DNA of 64,000 nucleotides, from assembly GCF_000193495.2 (NCBI RefSeq), contig NZ_AP023410.1, positions 1,302,001 to 1,366,000 on the forward strand, written 5' to 3'. This DNA comes from Acetobacter aceti NBRC 14818. GTDB lineage: Bacteria; Pseudomonadota; Alphaproteobacteria; Acetobacterales; Acetobacteraceae. Position numbers and translations under genes: made by a program. Positions 28,374 to 38,408 of the stretch are shown one piece after another; the first letter of the stretch is position 1, and each line of letters opens with the position of its first letter. The notes below the pieces were generated by a model. That model made no database searches. It had not been told where the DNA came from and worked only from the letters and a program-made list of their open reading frames with translations.

Positions 28374-28576
28374 TATAACCGATCCTCTATCAATCAGGCC
28401 TGCAACGGATCATCTTCCGTTGCGGCGAACAACCCTCCCGGCACCGAGAGGGCCATACCATCACACGCCCCTTTTGCCTCGACAAGGCAGGCACGCAGGG
28501 ACACCACACACGGAAATCAGGAACTCAAGTCCACAAGGCCGTCCCGGTTTCCGTTATCACGAGTTTGTGAGAAATA

Positions 28577-29857
28577 TCAGCGAGCAGCCGCCAGCGCCCT
28601 TGCGCCGATATCGCGCCGCCAGACGGCCTCTTTCCAGCGAATGGCTGCAACCCCCTGATAGGCGGCGTCAATGGCCTCCTTCATGGTCGGTGCAATCCCG
28701 CAGACCGCCAGCACGCGCCCGCCGGACGACACCAGATGTCCCTGTGGATCACGCGCCGTGCCCGCCTGAAACACCTGCACGCCCGGCACGGCTTCCGCAC
28801 GGTCGATCCCTTCGATCAGGCCACCTTTGGCATAGTCGCCGGGATACCCTTCCGCCGCCATGATCACCACAGCGGACGCATCGTCGGAGAACGTGACCTG
28901 CACCTCATCCAGCGAGCCCTTCGCCAGCGCCACCAGTGCGGGCAACAGATCGGATGTCAGACGCGGCAGCAGCGCTTCCGCTTCCGGGTCACCAAAGCGC
29001 ACATTGTATTCGATCAGCTTTGGCCCTTCGGCGGTCAGCATTAGCCCCGCGAAGATCACGCCACGAAACGGCGTCCCACGCTTCACCATTTCGGCCAGCA
29101 TCGGGCGAACCAGAATGTCGAGCGCCTTTTCCTGCGCTGCACGGTCGAACCCGGCTGGCGGTGAGACTGCCCCCATGCCGCCAGTGTTCGGTCCCGTGTC
29201 ACCATCGCCGATGCGCTTGTGATCCTGCGCCGCGCCGATCAGCACCGCCGTCTCACCTGAACAGAAGGCGAAGAGCGAGACTTCCTCGCCCACCAGACAT
29301 TCTTCGATGACCACCGAGTGGCCAGCATCGCCCAGCTTGTTGGATGTCATCATATCGGTGACGGCGTCTTCGGCTTCCGCCGCCGTCTGCGCCACGACCA
29401 CCCCCTTGCCCGCTGCCAGACCATCGGCTTTCACAACAATCGGCGCACCACGACGGCGCACGAAGGCAATCGCATGAGCCGGGTCAGTGAAACGCTCCCA
29501 CTTCGCGGTCGGGATGCCTGCCGCGTCGCACACTTCCTTTGTGAAGGTTTTGCTACCTTCGAGTTGTGCCGCCGCTTTCGTGGGTCCGGCGCAGGGAATC
29601 CCGACCTCAGCACAGGCATCCGCGAGTCCGGCGACCAATGGCGCTTCCGGTCCCGGCACGACGAGGTCAATGCCTTCCTTCTGCGCGAACGCCACCAGCG
29701 CCGGAACATTGCCTGCCGCGATGGCGACGTTCGTGCCGCACAGGGCCGTGCCCGGATTTCCGGGAGCGATATAGAGCTGTGTGAGAGCCGGCGACTTTGC
29801 CAGCGCCGCCGCGAGCGCGTGCTCACGACCACCCGAACCAACCAGCAGGACTCTCAT
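28577..29857 (-). CDS. purD: Phosphoribosylamine-glycine ligase
   Basis: 426 residues from ATG 29857, giving the standard N-terminus MRVLLVGSGGREHALAAAL. The ATP-grasp core shows PIVVKADGLAAGKGVVVA and GVIFAGLMLTAEGPKLIEYNVRFGDPEAEALLPRL, both PurD signatures. It catalyses the second step of purine synthesis. AAGG lies seven bases before the start; upstream in-frame sequence reaches 30100 but overlaps divergent xseA and is not typical of the family. Confidence 0.95.
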   Translation of the reverse strand: MRVLLVGSGGREHALAAALAKSPALTQLYIAPGNPGTALCGTNVAIAAGNVPALVAFAQKEGIDLVVPGPEAPLVAGLADACAEVGIPCAGPTKAAAQLEGSKTFTKEVCDAAGIPTAKWERFTDPAHAIAFVRRRGAPIVVKADGLAAGKGVVVAQTAAEAEDAVTDMMTSNKLGDAGHSVVIEECLVGEEVSLFAFCSGETAVLIGAAQDHKRIGDGDTGPNTGGMGAVSPPAGFDRAAQEKALDILVRPMLAEMVKRGTPFRGVIFAGLMLTAEGPKLIEYNVRFGDPEAEALLPRLTSDLLPALVALAKGSLDEVQVTFSDDASAVVIMAAEGYPGDYAKGGLIEGIDRAEAVPGVQVFQAGTARDPQGHLVSSGGRVLAVCGIAPTMKEAIDAAYQGVAAIRWKEAVWRRDIGARALAAAR

Positions 29858-29932
29858 CGCATCACCTTCTTTTCGGCCACATAGGTTGCGGCTCTTGTTG
29901 AGAACGCTGCGTCTGTAGCATAGGGTCGCGTC

Positions 29933-31405
29933 ATGGACGATGGCTCTCCGACACCTCCCTCTCCCTTTCCCGGCGTCAATGTGCCGGAATATTCGGTCTC
30001 CGAGATTTCGGGGGCCATCAAACGGACCCTCGAAGGGACGTTTGGACGGGTGCGCGTGCGTGGCGAGATCACGGAATTCAAGCGCTACAGTTCCGGCCAT
30101 CTCTATTTTTCGCTGAAGGACGAAGGCGGCAAGATCTCCGGTGTGGTCTGGCGTGGTTCCGTGTCACGCCTCGGCCTGGTCCCGGAAAACGGGCTGGAGA
30201 TCATCGCCACAGGCCGCGTCTCTTCCTATGGCGAGCGCTCCAGCTATCAGTTGATCGTCGAGAAAATGGAGTATGCGGGTGAAGGCGCGCTGCTCGCCCG
30301 CATTGAGCGACTGCGCCTGAAACTTGCGCAGGAAGGTCTGTTCGACGCCGAGCGCAAGCGTCGCATTCCTCGCCTGCCGCGCGTGATCGGTATCGTCACC
30401 TCCATGCAGGGCGCGGTGCTGCATGACATTCGCACCACCATCGCCCGGCGATTCCCCCGCCATCTGCTGATCTGGCCTGTCGCCGTGCAGGGTGAAGGGG
30501 CGGCTGCACAGATTGCCGCTGCTGTTGAAGGTTTCAGCCTGCTGGGTCGCCCCGGTCCGGGCGAAAATCTGCCGCGTCCGGATGTGCTGATCGTTGCCCG
30601 CGGCGGTGGCTCGCTCGAAGACCTGATGGCTTTCAATGACGAGGCCGTTCTGCGTGCCGTTGCCGCCTGCCCAATTCCGGTCATTTCCGCTGTCGGGCAT
30701 GAGACCGACACCACGTTGATCGACTTCGTTTCCGACATGCGCGCCCCCACGCCCACAGCCGCCGCCGAACTGGCCGTGCCGGTGCGTGACGAACTGCTGG
30801 CCGACCTCACCCATCGTGTCGCCCGGATGGGAAGTGCGCTAAACCGGATCGCTCAGACCGCGCGCCTGCGTCTGGATCGTGCGGCCTCGGGTCTGCCGGA
30901 TCTTCCTTCCCTGCTCAGCACCGCCCGTATGCGCCTCGATGACCGGTCACACAGACTGGACCTCGCCCTGCCCGCACTTCTGGAGCGGCGCAAGGCGGCT
31001 CTCGTCGCGGCAGAACGACACATGCCTGCTCCTTCGGCCCTGTTCAGTGACCGCCGTTCCCGTCTGTCTCTGGATAACGCCGCTCTGGGCGCCGCCATGA
31101 CGGCTGCCCGCCGTGCCGCAGAAGCGCGTCTGGGACGCCAGCGTCTGACAGCCGCTCCGTTGCAGGCCTTGTGCCGCGAACGACAAGCGCACCTCCTGGG
31201 CGTCGGGAATGTGCTGGAATCTGTCTCGCCTCGCGCCGTTCTCGATCGTGGCTACGTTCTTGTCCGCGACATGGCGGGCGATGCTGTCACACGGGCCGCC
31301 GGGCTGAATCCGGGCCAGCGTGTTACACTCGTTTTTGCTGATGATGAGCGTCTCGCCCGCATCGAAGCCCGCAAGGATACGGCCCAGGGAGCCCTTGATC
31401 TATGA
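29933..31405 (+). CDS. xseA: Exodeoxyribonuclease VII large subunit
   Basis: 490 residues. An N-terminal OB-fold (VRVRGEITEFKRYSSGHLYFSLKD) is followed by the nuclease domain with PRVIGIVTSMQGAVLHDI, VARGGGSLEDLMAFNDE and ISAVGHETDTTLIDFVSDMRAPTPTAAAE, then a coiled-coil and C-terminal domain. It forms, with XseB encoded elsewhere, the exonuclease that shortens single-stranded DNA. It is divergent from purD, with 75 bases between the two starts, and overlaps the next small gene in ATGA. Confidence 0.95.
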   Translation: MDDGSPTPPSPFPGVNVPEYSVSEISGAIKRTLEGTFGRVRVRGEITEFKRYSSGHLYFSLKDEGGKISGVVWRGSVSRLGLVPENGLEIIATGRVSSYGERSSYQLIVEKMEYAGEGALLARIERLRLKLAQEGLFDAERKRRIPRLPRVIGIVTSMQGAVLHDIRTTIARRFPRHLLIWPVAVQGEGAAAQIAAAVEGFSLLGRPGPGENLPRPDVLIVARGGGSLEDLMAFNDEAVLRAVAACPIPVISAVGHETDTTLIDFVSDMRAPTPTAAAELAVPVRDELLADLTHRVARMGSALNRIAQTARLRLDRAASGLPDLPSLLSTARMRLDDRSHRLDLALPALLERRKAALVAAERHMPAPSALFSDRRSRLSLDNAALGAAMTAARRAAEARLGRQRLTAAPLQALCRERQAHLLGVGNVLESVSPRAVLDRGYVLVRDMAGDAVTRAAGLNPGQRVTLVFADDERLARIEARKDTAQGALDL

Positions 31406-31647
31406 AAAACATATTCAAAAACCTGAAGTCCATTAAACCGGATTTCAGCAGGATTGCTTCCCCGGATGCCGATGGTGCGGAAAGCCGTCCTGAAAAACTG
31501 ATGTTCATCATCATGATCGTGCTCGCCTCCGTCTCCATGCTTCTCTACATCGGCGGCTCGTTTGTAAATGCCCTGCGCGTGTCGGAACAGCCTCCAGCTG
31601 TGGAGCAGACCGCTCCAGCGGCGCAGTCGGACAGTGCACACCAGTAA
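31402..31647 (+). CDS. Small single-pass membrane protein of unknown function
   Basis: 81 residues. A basic N-terminus is followed by one clear membrane segment (residues about 34-54, LMFIIMIVLASVSMLLYIGG) and a Pro/Ala/Gln-rich, charged tail, probably periplasmic. The ATG overlaps the xseA stop by four bases, so it is translated with xseA. It has no similarity to XseB. No function is recognised. Confidence 0.7.
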   Translation: MKNIFKNLKSIKPDFSRIASPDADGAESRPEKLMFIIMIVLASVSMLLYIGGSFVNALRVSEQPPAVEQTAPAAQSDSAHQ

Positions 31648-31669
31648 TTTTCTTGGCTGCTTTGCCTAT

Positions 31670-31695
31670 CTGAAGCTTTTTCCAAAAAGCTTCAG
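31670..31695. repeat. Perfect 12-bp palindrome after the xseA unit
   Basis: CTGAAGCTTTTT at 31670-31681 is exactly complemented at 31684-31695, with only CC between. It starts 23 bases after the small membrane gene and probably ends that transcript, though no T-run follows the stem on the plus strand. Confidence 0.6.
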
Positions 31696-31802
31696 CAAAA
31701 ACCTGTCATTTATTGGTATTTTCCAGTGATTTTTGTTGCTTGCAAACAGAAGATGGAGATAACGCAGACCTCTGCTCTTCCCCTATTCTGATTTAATAAA
31801 TC

Positions 31803-31848
31803 GGGATCAAAGGGACAGTGTCCCTTTGTGGGGTTCGGGGCAAAGCCC
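31803..31848 (-). repeat. Dispersed REP-like repeat, copy 1
   Basis: The reverse complement of this segment matches 50159-50204 closely: both have GGGGCTTTGCCCC (first copy lacks one G), then a CCCACAAA/TCCACAAA link, then AAAGGAC or AAAGGGAC, a three-base loop and GTCCCTTTGATCC. Each copy can form two adjacent hairpins. This is the pattern of intergenic repeats common in acetic acid bacterial genomes. It sits in the 317-base gap between two converging genes (31648-31964), which otherwise holds no gene. Confidence 0.7.
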
Positions 31849-31964
31849 TGAAACCACATAACCCGTATTTGCAAGATATATTAATGCCTTTTTCGGATGA
31901 GTTTGAGGGATCTTTTTCCTCCCCAAGCTCGTTTGGCCGGACTTCATTTAATCGGCAAGAAGCT

Positions 31965-32654
31965 TCAGCGTTCCGTGTAGCGCACATGAAGTTTCCCGAC
32001 GCCTTCACACTCTCCCTCAAGCCTGTCCCCGACTTTCACCGGCCCCACACCTGACGGTGTTCCGGTAAGGATAAGATCACCCGGACGCAATTCGACAAAA
32101 CTCGAGAGAATGGAAATGATTTCCGGAATTGACCAGATCAGATCACTGATATCGCCCTGCTGACGGACCGCTCCGTTGACTGAGAGACTGATGCGCCCCT
32201 TTATCAGATGCCCAGACTGCGTCACCGGCACGATCGGGCTGATCGGGCAGGACTGATCAAAACCTTTACTCAGATCCCATGGCTGGCCGGATTTCTTGGC
32301 GATCGCCTGAAGATCACGTCGTGTCATATCCAATGCCAGAGCATAACCGAACACATGATCCAGTGCTGTCTGCACTGGAATATTTACGCCCTGCTGGCCA
32401 ATCGCCACGGCCAGTTCAATCTCGTGGTGAAGATTCTCCGTATGCAACGGATAGGGAAGAACTTCTTCCGTCGTCACCGCATCGGAGGGTTTTGCAAAGA
32501 AGATTGGCAGATCATGCGCTGGATCGCCACCCATCTCCCGCGTGTGTTCTCCATAATTACGTCCGACACACCAGATCCGACGCACCGGGAACCGTGCGTC
32601 GGTCTCAAGGACGGGGATGGACGGAATTACAAGAGGCTCAAAAAGATAATGCAT
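31965..32654 (-). CDS. Fumarylacetoacetate hydrolase-family protein
   Basis: 229 residues with the FAH catalytic fold. WCVGRNYGEHTREMG, the metal-ligand segment HHEIELAVAIG (Glu residues), DMTRRDLQ and KGFDQSCPISPIV, and the terminal LTGTPSGVGPVKVGD are the family signatures. Family members hydrolyse acylpyruvates such as fumarylpyruvate or act as oxaloacetate decarboxylases. It stands alone, with no aromatic-degradation gene next to it, so housekeeping oxaloacetate or acylpyruvate hydrolysis is more likely than a catabolic role. Confidence 0.88.
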   Translation of the reverse strand: MHYLFEPLVIPSIPVLETDARFPVRRIWCVGRNYGEHTREMGGDPAHDLPIFFAKPSDAVTTEEVLPYPLHTENLHHEIELAVAIGQQGVNIPVQTALDHVFGYALALDMTRRDLQAIAKKSGQPWDLSKGFDQSCPISPIVPVTQSGHLIKGRISLSVNGAVRQQGDISDLIWSIPEIISILSSFVELRPGDLILTGTPSGVGPVKVGDRLEGECEGVGKLHVRYTER

Positions 32655-32809
32655 GAGGACAGATCCATTCTTTTTGGAAAGAATAGCATCACCTCACAGC
32701 CAGTTTCATTGATGATTAAATCTGCTCTCAGGATTGTGTGGTGGCCAGATCCTGTTCATCTGCCGATTTAAAAACACCTGATCAAACACATTCAAATTGC
32801 CATGGAATC

Positions 32810-32840
32810 AAAAACACCCGCCTCAAAAAGACAGGTGTTT
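32810..32840 (-). terminator. Probable terminator of the tandem GT2 gene
   Basis: Read on the minus strand, AAACACC at 32840-32834 pairs with GGTGTTT at 32818-32812 and continues into two more T residues before GATT. The internal loop is about 15 bases and can pair further. It lies about 40 bases after the stop at 32882. Confidence 0.5.
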
Positions 32841-32881
32841 CCAAAAGCCGGTTAACCTGACCAACAACTGATAGTCTCGTC

Positions 32882-35398
32882 TTATTCAGGCGTGACCAGA
32901 TCGTAATAGCTCTGATCAAGCATGAAGTGCGGCGAGTAGGCCGGATCATGCTGGTAAATCGCGTGATCACCCCACTGCTGGTGCATATGCTGCGTCTCGG
33001 CAAAGAACCGGGCCTCATGCTCAGGCCGGTCATCGCTGCCACGCGACACGCTCTCATGATGAACAGCCATGAAGTTGTTGCACTGGATAATACGCCAACC
33101 GGCTTCACGCATCTTCAGGCAGAGATCGACGTCGTTATAAGCGACTTTCAGATTTACCTCGTCAAAACCACCAACTTCGCGAAAGGCTTCGGCACGCACC
33201 AGCATTCCTGCCGCTGTAACAGCCGTGACTTCATGAGACAGGATCGCACGGGAAATATAACCGTATTCGTGCGCCTGCAGCCCGCGATGCACATGCGAGG
33301 CTACGCCATCAGGACCGACCACAACACCGACATGCTGAATCGCCCCGTTGGGATAAACAAACTTTCCGCCGACAGCACCGATATCCTCACCTGCCATCGC
33401 CTCTCCCACAATGGTTTTCAGCCATTTGGGATCGTCCACGAAAAGATCGTTATTCATGAAGAAAAAGAATTCGGACGAACTTGAAGCAGCAGCCAGATTG
33501 TTCAGGCGTGAGAAATTGAATTCCTCCTGGATCGAAAGAACCTGAATCCGTTTGTTGCGGGACATCTCCTTGCAGAAGGCAAGCGCATCTTCATCCGTCG
33601 ACCAGTTATCGATCAGAATGATGTCGTAGGCCTTGTAATCCGTGTGTTCCAGAATGCGTGAGACACATTCCTTCGTCAGTTCAGCCTGATTGCGGAACGG
33701 AATAATGATCGAAACCGTAGGCTCGCGGTTTATGCCCCACCAGACATTGTAGATGGTCAGATTATTGATCGCCTCGACCCGCGCGTCATGCCCGACACGC
33801 CTCAGATGATCCGCGATAGCCCGGATGCCTGCATTCACAGCATATTGCTTGTTGCTGATCGTCATCGCGGTCGAGTTTGGAGTCTTCCTCCAGTGATAAA
33901 GAACTTCCGGAACATGCAGGAAGCCTTCGCGCGGCACGATCTCCGTCAGACGCAGCATCAGGTCATGATCCTGTGCGCCATCGTAACTGGCGTTCAGATC
34001 ACCGACCTGTTCCAGAACCTCTTTACGCACCATGGTGAGATGGCAGATGTAATTGCAGCCAAGAAGATATCGGTAATCAAAATCGGGCTTGAAATTCGGC
34101 TCAAGGAAATAGCCCGCCTGATCGATCTTGTCCTCGTCTGAATAGATCACCTGCGGATCAAGTCCGGCGGCGGCCTGCAACATTGCTTCCAGCGCTACAT
34201 CAACCATGGCGTCGTCATGATCGAAGAAGGCGACCCATTCGCCTTTTGCCGCTTTGACACCCTCGTTGGTCGCGCCGGAAATTCCCAGATTTTTCTTGAG
34301 ACGGATCAGCTTGATCCGCGGATCATTCCGGCAATACTCCGCCATTCTCGCCGCGACTTCCAGAGACTTGCCACCATCATCCACAATGATGAGTTCCCAG
34401 TTGCTCCAGGTCTGCGCCATCACGGATTCAACGGCAGCGATAAAGTCCGTCATGTCCGGCTTGTAGGTCGGGCAGATGACACTCACCAATGGTCCCCTGG
34501 CAAGAAAATCAGGCCCAAGCTGCTGTCGACGTTCCGCCACCCGGGCTCGCAGCACATTGAAGTACCGTCGGGCCCATTGGTCATAATCGCCAAGATTGAA
34601 CCGCTGTTCGGGCAGAAGATTGCTTATCGTCTCACGCAGGGAAGAAATCTCGCGATGCAGTCTCGCAATAGTCTCGCTGACACCGAGAAGATGCTCTTCC
34701 AGCTTGTTGTCAACCAGAGATGTGGTGATAGGGCTCCCCATCAGTTCCACATCACCCGGCACAGCCAGAAAGCGGATCGTCCTCGTGCCTGTCTGACGAC
34801 GATGTTTAGGAATGACCAACTCGAAGCCGCAGTTGGCATCGCCTCCTACAGCGGACGCGACATCCCCACGGAAACGGTCCGCACGAATACGGGCGAATGG
34901 CGCACCGTCCATAAAGACAGCGACCTCGCACTGACCTTCCCGTGTCCCCTCCGCAGTATTGATACGCTGCACCCACCCGCGCAGCGCGCCGCGTGTGAAA
35001 CCATCCACGCAGGATTCGTAATTGAACTGCGGCTCAAGGGTGACAGCAATATCTTCATCCTTGATCGTACCATCATCTGTCGCCAGACACGGCACGACAG
35101 AGCGGTTTGGGAAACGCAACCCAATCCGGTGCTCTTTGCTGTCAGCAAGAAAATCTGGAAGCTTGAAGCAGAAACCGAGATTGGGCGTCATGACCCCAAT
35201 ATTTTCCTGCACATCCGGTCGAGGCAGATCGCAGACTACTGAACCGATTTCCTGACCGTCAGCAATGACGTGAAGGGTGGCGGGCACACGGGGGGCAGCC
35301 AGATTGCAGGCCCAGCCTTTTACTTCCAGACCATCCAGATGATCAAAATAACCAATAAACTGTGTAATCTGACGGGAAGTCGGCAAGGGAGCTTTCAT
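32882..35398 (-). CDS. Large glycosyltransferase with two GT2 domains
   Basis: 838 residues from ATG 35398 (GAGG six bases upstream). Residues 1-230 form a non-catalytic beta-rich module (GYFDHLDGLEVKGWACNL...) of a type seen at the front of surface-polysaccharide transferases. A coiled region leads to a first GT2 domain (VSVICPTYKPDMTDFI...IIVDDGG, then AFFDHDDAM, YSDEDKID) and a second (VSIIIPFRNQAELTKEC...LIDNWSTDED, MNNDLFV, then NDVDLCLKMREAGW). Both carry DXD-like motifs, so both may be active. Such proteins build rhamnan or O-antigen-type chains in the cytoplasm. It is a single gene upstream of no obvious polysaccharide cluster. Confidence 0.85.
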   Translation of the reverse strand: MKAPLPTSRQITQFIGYFDHLDGLEVKGWACNLAAPRVPATLHVIADGQEIGSVVCDLPRPDVQENIGVMTPNLGFCFKLPDFLADSKEHRIGLRFPNRSVVPCLATDDGTIKDEDIAVTLEPQFNYESCVDGFTRGALRGWVQRINTAEGTREGQCEVAVFMDGAPFARIRADRFRGDVASAVGGDANCGFELVIPKHRRQTGTRTIRFLAVPGDVELMGSPITTSLVDNKLEEHLLGVSETIARLHREISSLRETISNLLPEQRFNLGDYDQWARRYFNVLRARVAERRQQLGPDFLARGPLVSVICPTYKPDMTDFIAAVESVMAQTWSNWELIIVDDGGKSLEVAARMAEYCRNDPRIKLIRLKKNLGISGATNEGVKAAKGEWVAFFDHDDAMVDVALEAMLQAAAGLDPQVIYSDEDKIDQAGYFLEPNFKPDFDYRYLLGCNYICHLTMVRKEVLEQVGDLNASYDGAQDHDLMLRLTEIVPREGFLHVPEVLYHWRKTPNSTAMTISNKQYAVNAGIRAIADHLRRVGHDARVEAINNLTIYNVWWGINREPTVSIIIPFRNQAELTKECVSRILEHTDYKAYDIILIDNWSTDEDALAFCKEMSRNKRIQVLSIQEEFNFSRLNNLAAASSSSEFFFFMNNDLFVDDPKWLKTIVGEAMAGEDIGAVGGKFVYPNGAIQHVGVVVGPDGVASHVHRGLQAHEYGYISRAILSHEVTAVTAAGMLVRAEAFREVGGFDEVNLKVAYNDVDLCLKMREAGWRIIQCNNFMAVHHESVSRGSDDRPEHEARFFAETQHMHQQWGDHAIYQHDPAYSPHFMLDQSYYDLVTPE

Positions 35399-35619
35399 GA
35401 AAATCCTCGTTTCCCTCACGTGCGCCACCCAGCACACGCAGGATAAATCACTGTCTGGAAGGGTATATTAAAAACATCCCTTCCTCAGAACATACCAATT
35501 CAAAACACACTCTTCATGCAGAACACTCTGGAAGAGGCCAGAAACGTCACGACCACAAGGCTTTTCCAGGCATAATTCCTGACTCCCTTGCAGACATCCC
35601 GTCTTCTGCAGCACCATGC

Positions 35620-36303
35620 TTATAGAGCAGAAGCCTTAACTTCCAGAAAACGCTGCATCGATTTACGGGCCCGGGATGCATCGCTCCCAAGACGGATCAG
35701 ACTGCCAATCTGCAGAGGATTACGCAGCAGCGAAGCCATCAGCGCTCCTGCCCCCAGACCACCGTCAGGCGAAAGCGCAATGCCAGCAGCAGGCGGCAAT
35801 GTCCGGTCAGCCGGATCACACACCACACGCAGCACACCGAAAGGTCTCTTCGCAGCCTGCGCCGCCACCGCCAGAAACCCGCTCTCCATATCAAGAGCGC
35901 AACAGCCGCTTTCCAGGGCCAGATGCTGCTTTTCTTCAGCCGTCAGGACAACAACATCACTATGCAGAAGAGCCCCCGCCACCACGCCAGAGCCTTCATC
36001 CGCCCCCAGACGACGCCGCACAGCAGGTGAACAGGGATAAAGCTTGCCGTCTTTTACGACAGCGTCCGGCACAAGAATCGTGCCGGGCCTGAGTGCGGGG
36101 TCAAGCCCCGCCGCCAGTCCGAACGACACGACAGACGGCACGCCCGAAGCAATCAGCCGGGCTGCGCCTTTCTCTGCGCCCTCTCGTGTGGCGCCACTAA
36201 TTGCGACCGGCGACCCGGGAAAGAACTGCCGCAGAAGAGAGGCCTCAGCCTTCAGTCCCACAAGAAATCCGATATCGGGAGGAGAAAGAAGGCTCTTGTT
36301 CAT
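35620..36303 (-). CDS. hpnG: Hopanoid-associated phosphorylase HpnG (adenosylhopane nucleosidase)
   Basis: 227 residues of the nucleoside phosphorylase fold. GFLVGLKAEASLLRQ, SFGLAAGLDPALRPGTILVP and ALDMESGFLAVAAQ are the motifs; the DMES Asp/Glu bind purine and ribose. In hopanoid synthesis HpnG removes adenine from adenosylhopane to give ribosylhopane or phosphoribohopane. It starts three bases after the shc stop, which fixes its role. HpnH, which makes adenosylhopane, is not in this window. Confidence 0.9.
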   Translation of the reverse strand: MNKSLLSPPDIGFLVGLKAEASLLRQFFPGSPVAISGATREGAEKGAARLIASGVPSVVSFGLAAGLDPALRPGTILVPDAVVKDGKLYPCSPAVRRRLGADEGSGVVAGALLHSDVVVLTAEEKQHLALESGCCALDMESGFLAVAAQAAKRPFGVLRVVCDPADRTLPPAAGIALSPDGGLGAGALMASLLRNPLQIGSLIRLGSDASRARKSMQRFLEVKASAL

Positions 36304-36306
36304 GGC

Positions 36307-38298
36307 TCAGAAACCGTAGCTCACTTCACCGGAGTTGCTGCTCTGAAGATTGCGGTAACGCGATACAGCCAGCAACGGGAAGAACTGCTTGTAACCATGA
36401 TACTTGAGGTAGAACACCTTGGGGAAACCAACGGCGTTGTAGGGCTCTTCTTCCCATTCGCCATTCTCTCCCTGCTGTTTTGACAGCCACGCGATACCAC
36501 GCTTCACCGCCGGGTCGTCACGACGACCAACTGCCATCATCCCCAGAACCGCCCACGCTGTCTGGGATGGCAGGCTTTCCTTATACCGACCACGGGGACC
36601 GTCTTCGTAGCTTTCACAGCCCTCGCCCCAGCCGCCATCAGGACGCTGGACGGAACGGAGCCACTCCACGGCGCGCACCACCATCGGGTCATCATGGGAA
36701 ACACCGGCTGCATTCAGTGCGCACAGGACGGACCATGTGCCGTAAATGTAATTGGTGCCCCAGCGACCAAACCAGGAACCGTCCTGTTCCTGATCGCCAC
36801 GCAGATAGTCCAGAGCCCGTTCGATCACCGGGCGATCTTCGGCGTGGCCAAGTTGCGCGAGGAACGAGATGCAGCGCGCCGTCACGTCGGCTGTCGGCGG
36901 ATCAAGAAGCGCACCGTGATCCGAGAACGGAATATGGTTCAGCAGTTCCTTGTTGTTATCGACATCGAACGCGCCCCAACCGCCATTGGTGCTCTGCATT
37001 CCCACAATCCACTTGCGGGCACGCTCAATCGCTTTGTCATTGGCCGGATCGTTCTGGCGATGCAGCAACATGCCGACAACCGCTGTGTCGTCCACGTCAG
37101 GATAATAGTCATTGCGATACTGGAAAGCCCAGCCACCCGGCTCAAGATCAGGCCGGTTAATCGCCCAGTCACCCTTCACATCGAGAATCTGGCGATCACG
37201 CAGCCATTCCGCCGCCTTCGCCATCTTCTCCTGCGTTTCCTTCTGGGCAATGGGGTTGGGGCCACTGCCTGCTTCCATCATGGCATGACCCGCCAGACCG
37301 GTATCCCAGATGGGCGACACGCAAGGCTGGCAATAGACTTCGTCGCCATGATCGACCAGCAGCGCCCGAACCGACTCCCACGCCGTATTGGCGCGTGGAT
37401 CGCTGTCAGGCACCCCCAGAGCGCGATACATCATCACCGTATTGGCCATCGCCGGATAAATCGCGCCAAGACCATCAATGCCGTTCAGACGCGGCTCGAT
37501 GAAGTCGACTGACGCCCTGATAGCCTTCTTGTGCACTTTCTGCGGAATCAGCTTCACGACCGGACGCAGAACCTGATCCAGCACCTTGAAAGCGTGTCCC
37601 CATTTGGAACGATACGGTCCCTTGATCCAGTCCTTCACCTGATCCGGCGGCGTGACGAACAGTTCCTGCACATGCACGCCACGCGGATTGACCGCCACAG
37701 GGCGTAGCGCCGCCAGAACCAGCAGCGGCGCGATCACGGTGCGTGACCAGTAGGACATGTTCCAGACAGAGAAAAACGCCGAGCGCGGCAGCAGCATCAG
37801 CTCGACCGGCATGACCGGCGTGCCGTGCCAGGGAATTTCCCCGAACAGCGCCAGCTGAAAGCGTGTGAAGACGTTGGTGCGCTCAGCGCCACCGTGATCA
37901 AGAACCGCCTGACGGGCGCGCTGCATGTGCGGCGCGTTGATATCGTCACCGATGCATTTGAGCGCGTAATAGGCCTTCACCGTAGCGGAGATGTTGAATT
38001 CTCCGTCATGGTAGAGCGGCCAGCCGCCGTGCTCACCCTGAATACGCCGCAGATAGACGCCGATCTTGTCTTCCAGAGGCTGGTCGATCCGGTCAAGGAA
38101 ATGCTCAAGCAGGACATATTCCGCCGGAATGGTCGCATCGGCTTCCAGCTCGAAAACCCAGTGACCATCGTCGTTCTGCTTGCCGCCCAGTGCTGCATGA
38201 GCACGCTCGACCACACGATCCAGTTCACTGGCGGTCAGCTCGCTGACGGCCGACCCTGTGTTCTCGGTAGTGGCAGAGTTCGTTACATCGTCCAGCAT
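36307..38298 (-). CDS. shc: Squalene-hopene cyclase
   Basis: 663 residues. The protonating motif DVDD is at 401-404, and QW repeats are spread along the chain, for example QSTNGGWGAFD, QEQDGSWFGRWG and QRPDGGWGEG. It folds squalene to hopene and diplopterol on the cytoplasmic face of the membrane as a monotopic protein. Length is typical of bacterial SHC. It lies between hpnE (110 bases upstream) and hpnG (3 bases downstream). Confidence 0.97.
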   Translation of the reverse strand: MLDDVTNSATTENTGSAVSELTASELDRVVERAHAALGGKQNDDGHWVFELEADATIPAEYVLLEHFLDRIDQPLEDKIGVYLRRIQGEHGGWPLYHDGEFNISATVKAYYALKCIGDDINAPHMQRARQAVLDHGGAERTNVFTRFQLALFGEIPWHGTPVMPVELMLLPRSAFFSVWNMSYWSRTVIAPLLVLAALRPVAVNPRGVHVQELFVTPPDQVKDWIKGPYRSKWGHAFKVLDQVLRPVVKLIPQKVHKKAIRASVDFIEPRLNGIDGLGAIYPAMANTVMMYRALGVPDSDPRANTAWESVRALLVDHGDEVYCQPCVSPIWDTGLAGHAMMEAGSGPNPIAQKETQEKMAKAAEWLRDRQILDVKGDWAINRPDLEPGGWAFQYRNDYYPDVDDTAVVGMLLHRQNDPANDKAIERARKWIVGMQSTNGGWGAFDVDNNKELLNHIPFSDHGALLDPPTADVTARCISFLAQLGHAEDRPVIERALDYLRGDQEQDGSWFGRWGTNYIYGTWSVLCALNAAGVSHDDPMVVRAVEWLRSVQRPDGGWGEGCESYEDGPRGRYKESLPSQTAWAVLGMMAVGRRDDPAVKRGIAWLSKQQGENGEWEEEPYNAVGFPKVFYLKYHGYKQFFPLLAVSRYRNLQSSNSGEVSYGF

Positions 38299-38408
38299 GG
38301 CCTGCAGTCATTCCCCCAGTAGAAACACGTCTCTTCAGAAATCGTGTCAGTCGTTAACGCAATCCACGGCCTAACCGTGATACCCGAATCAAAACCAGTC
38401 AGACCCCA

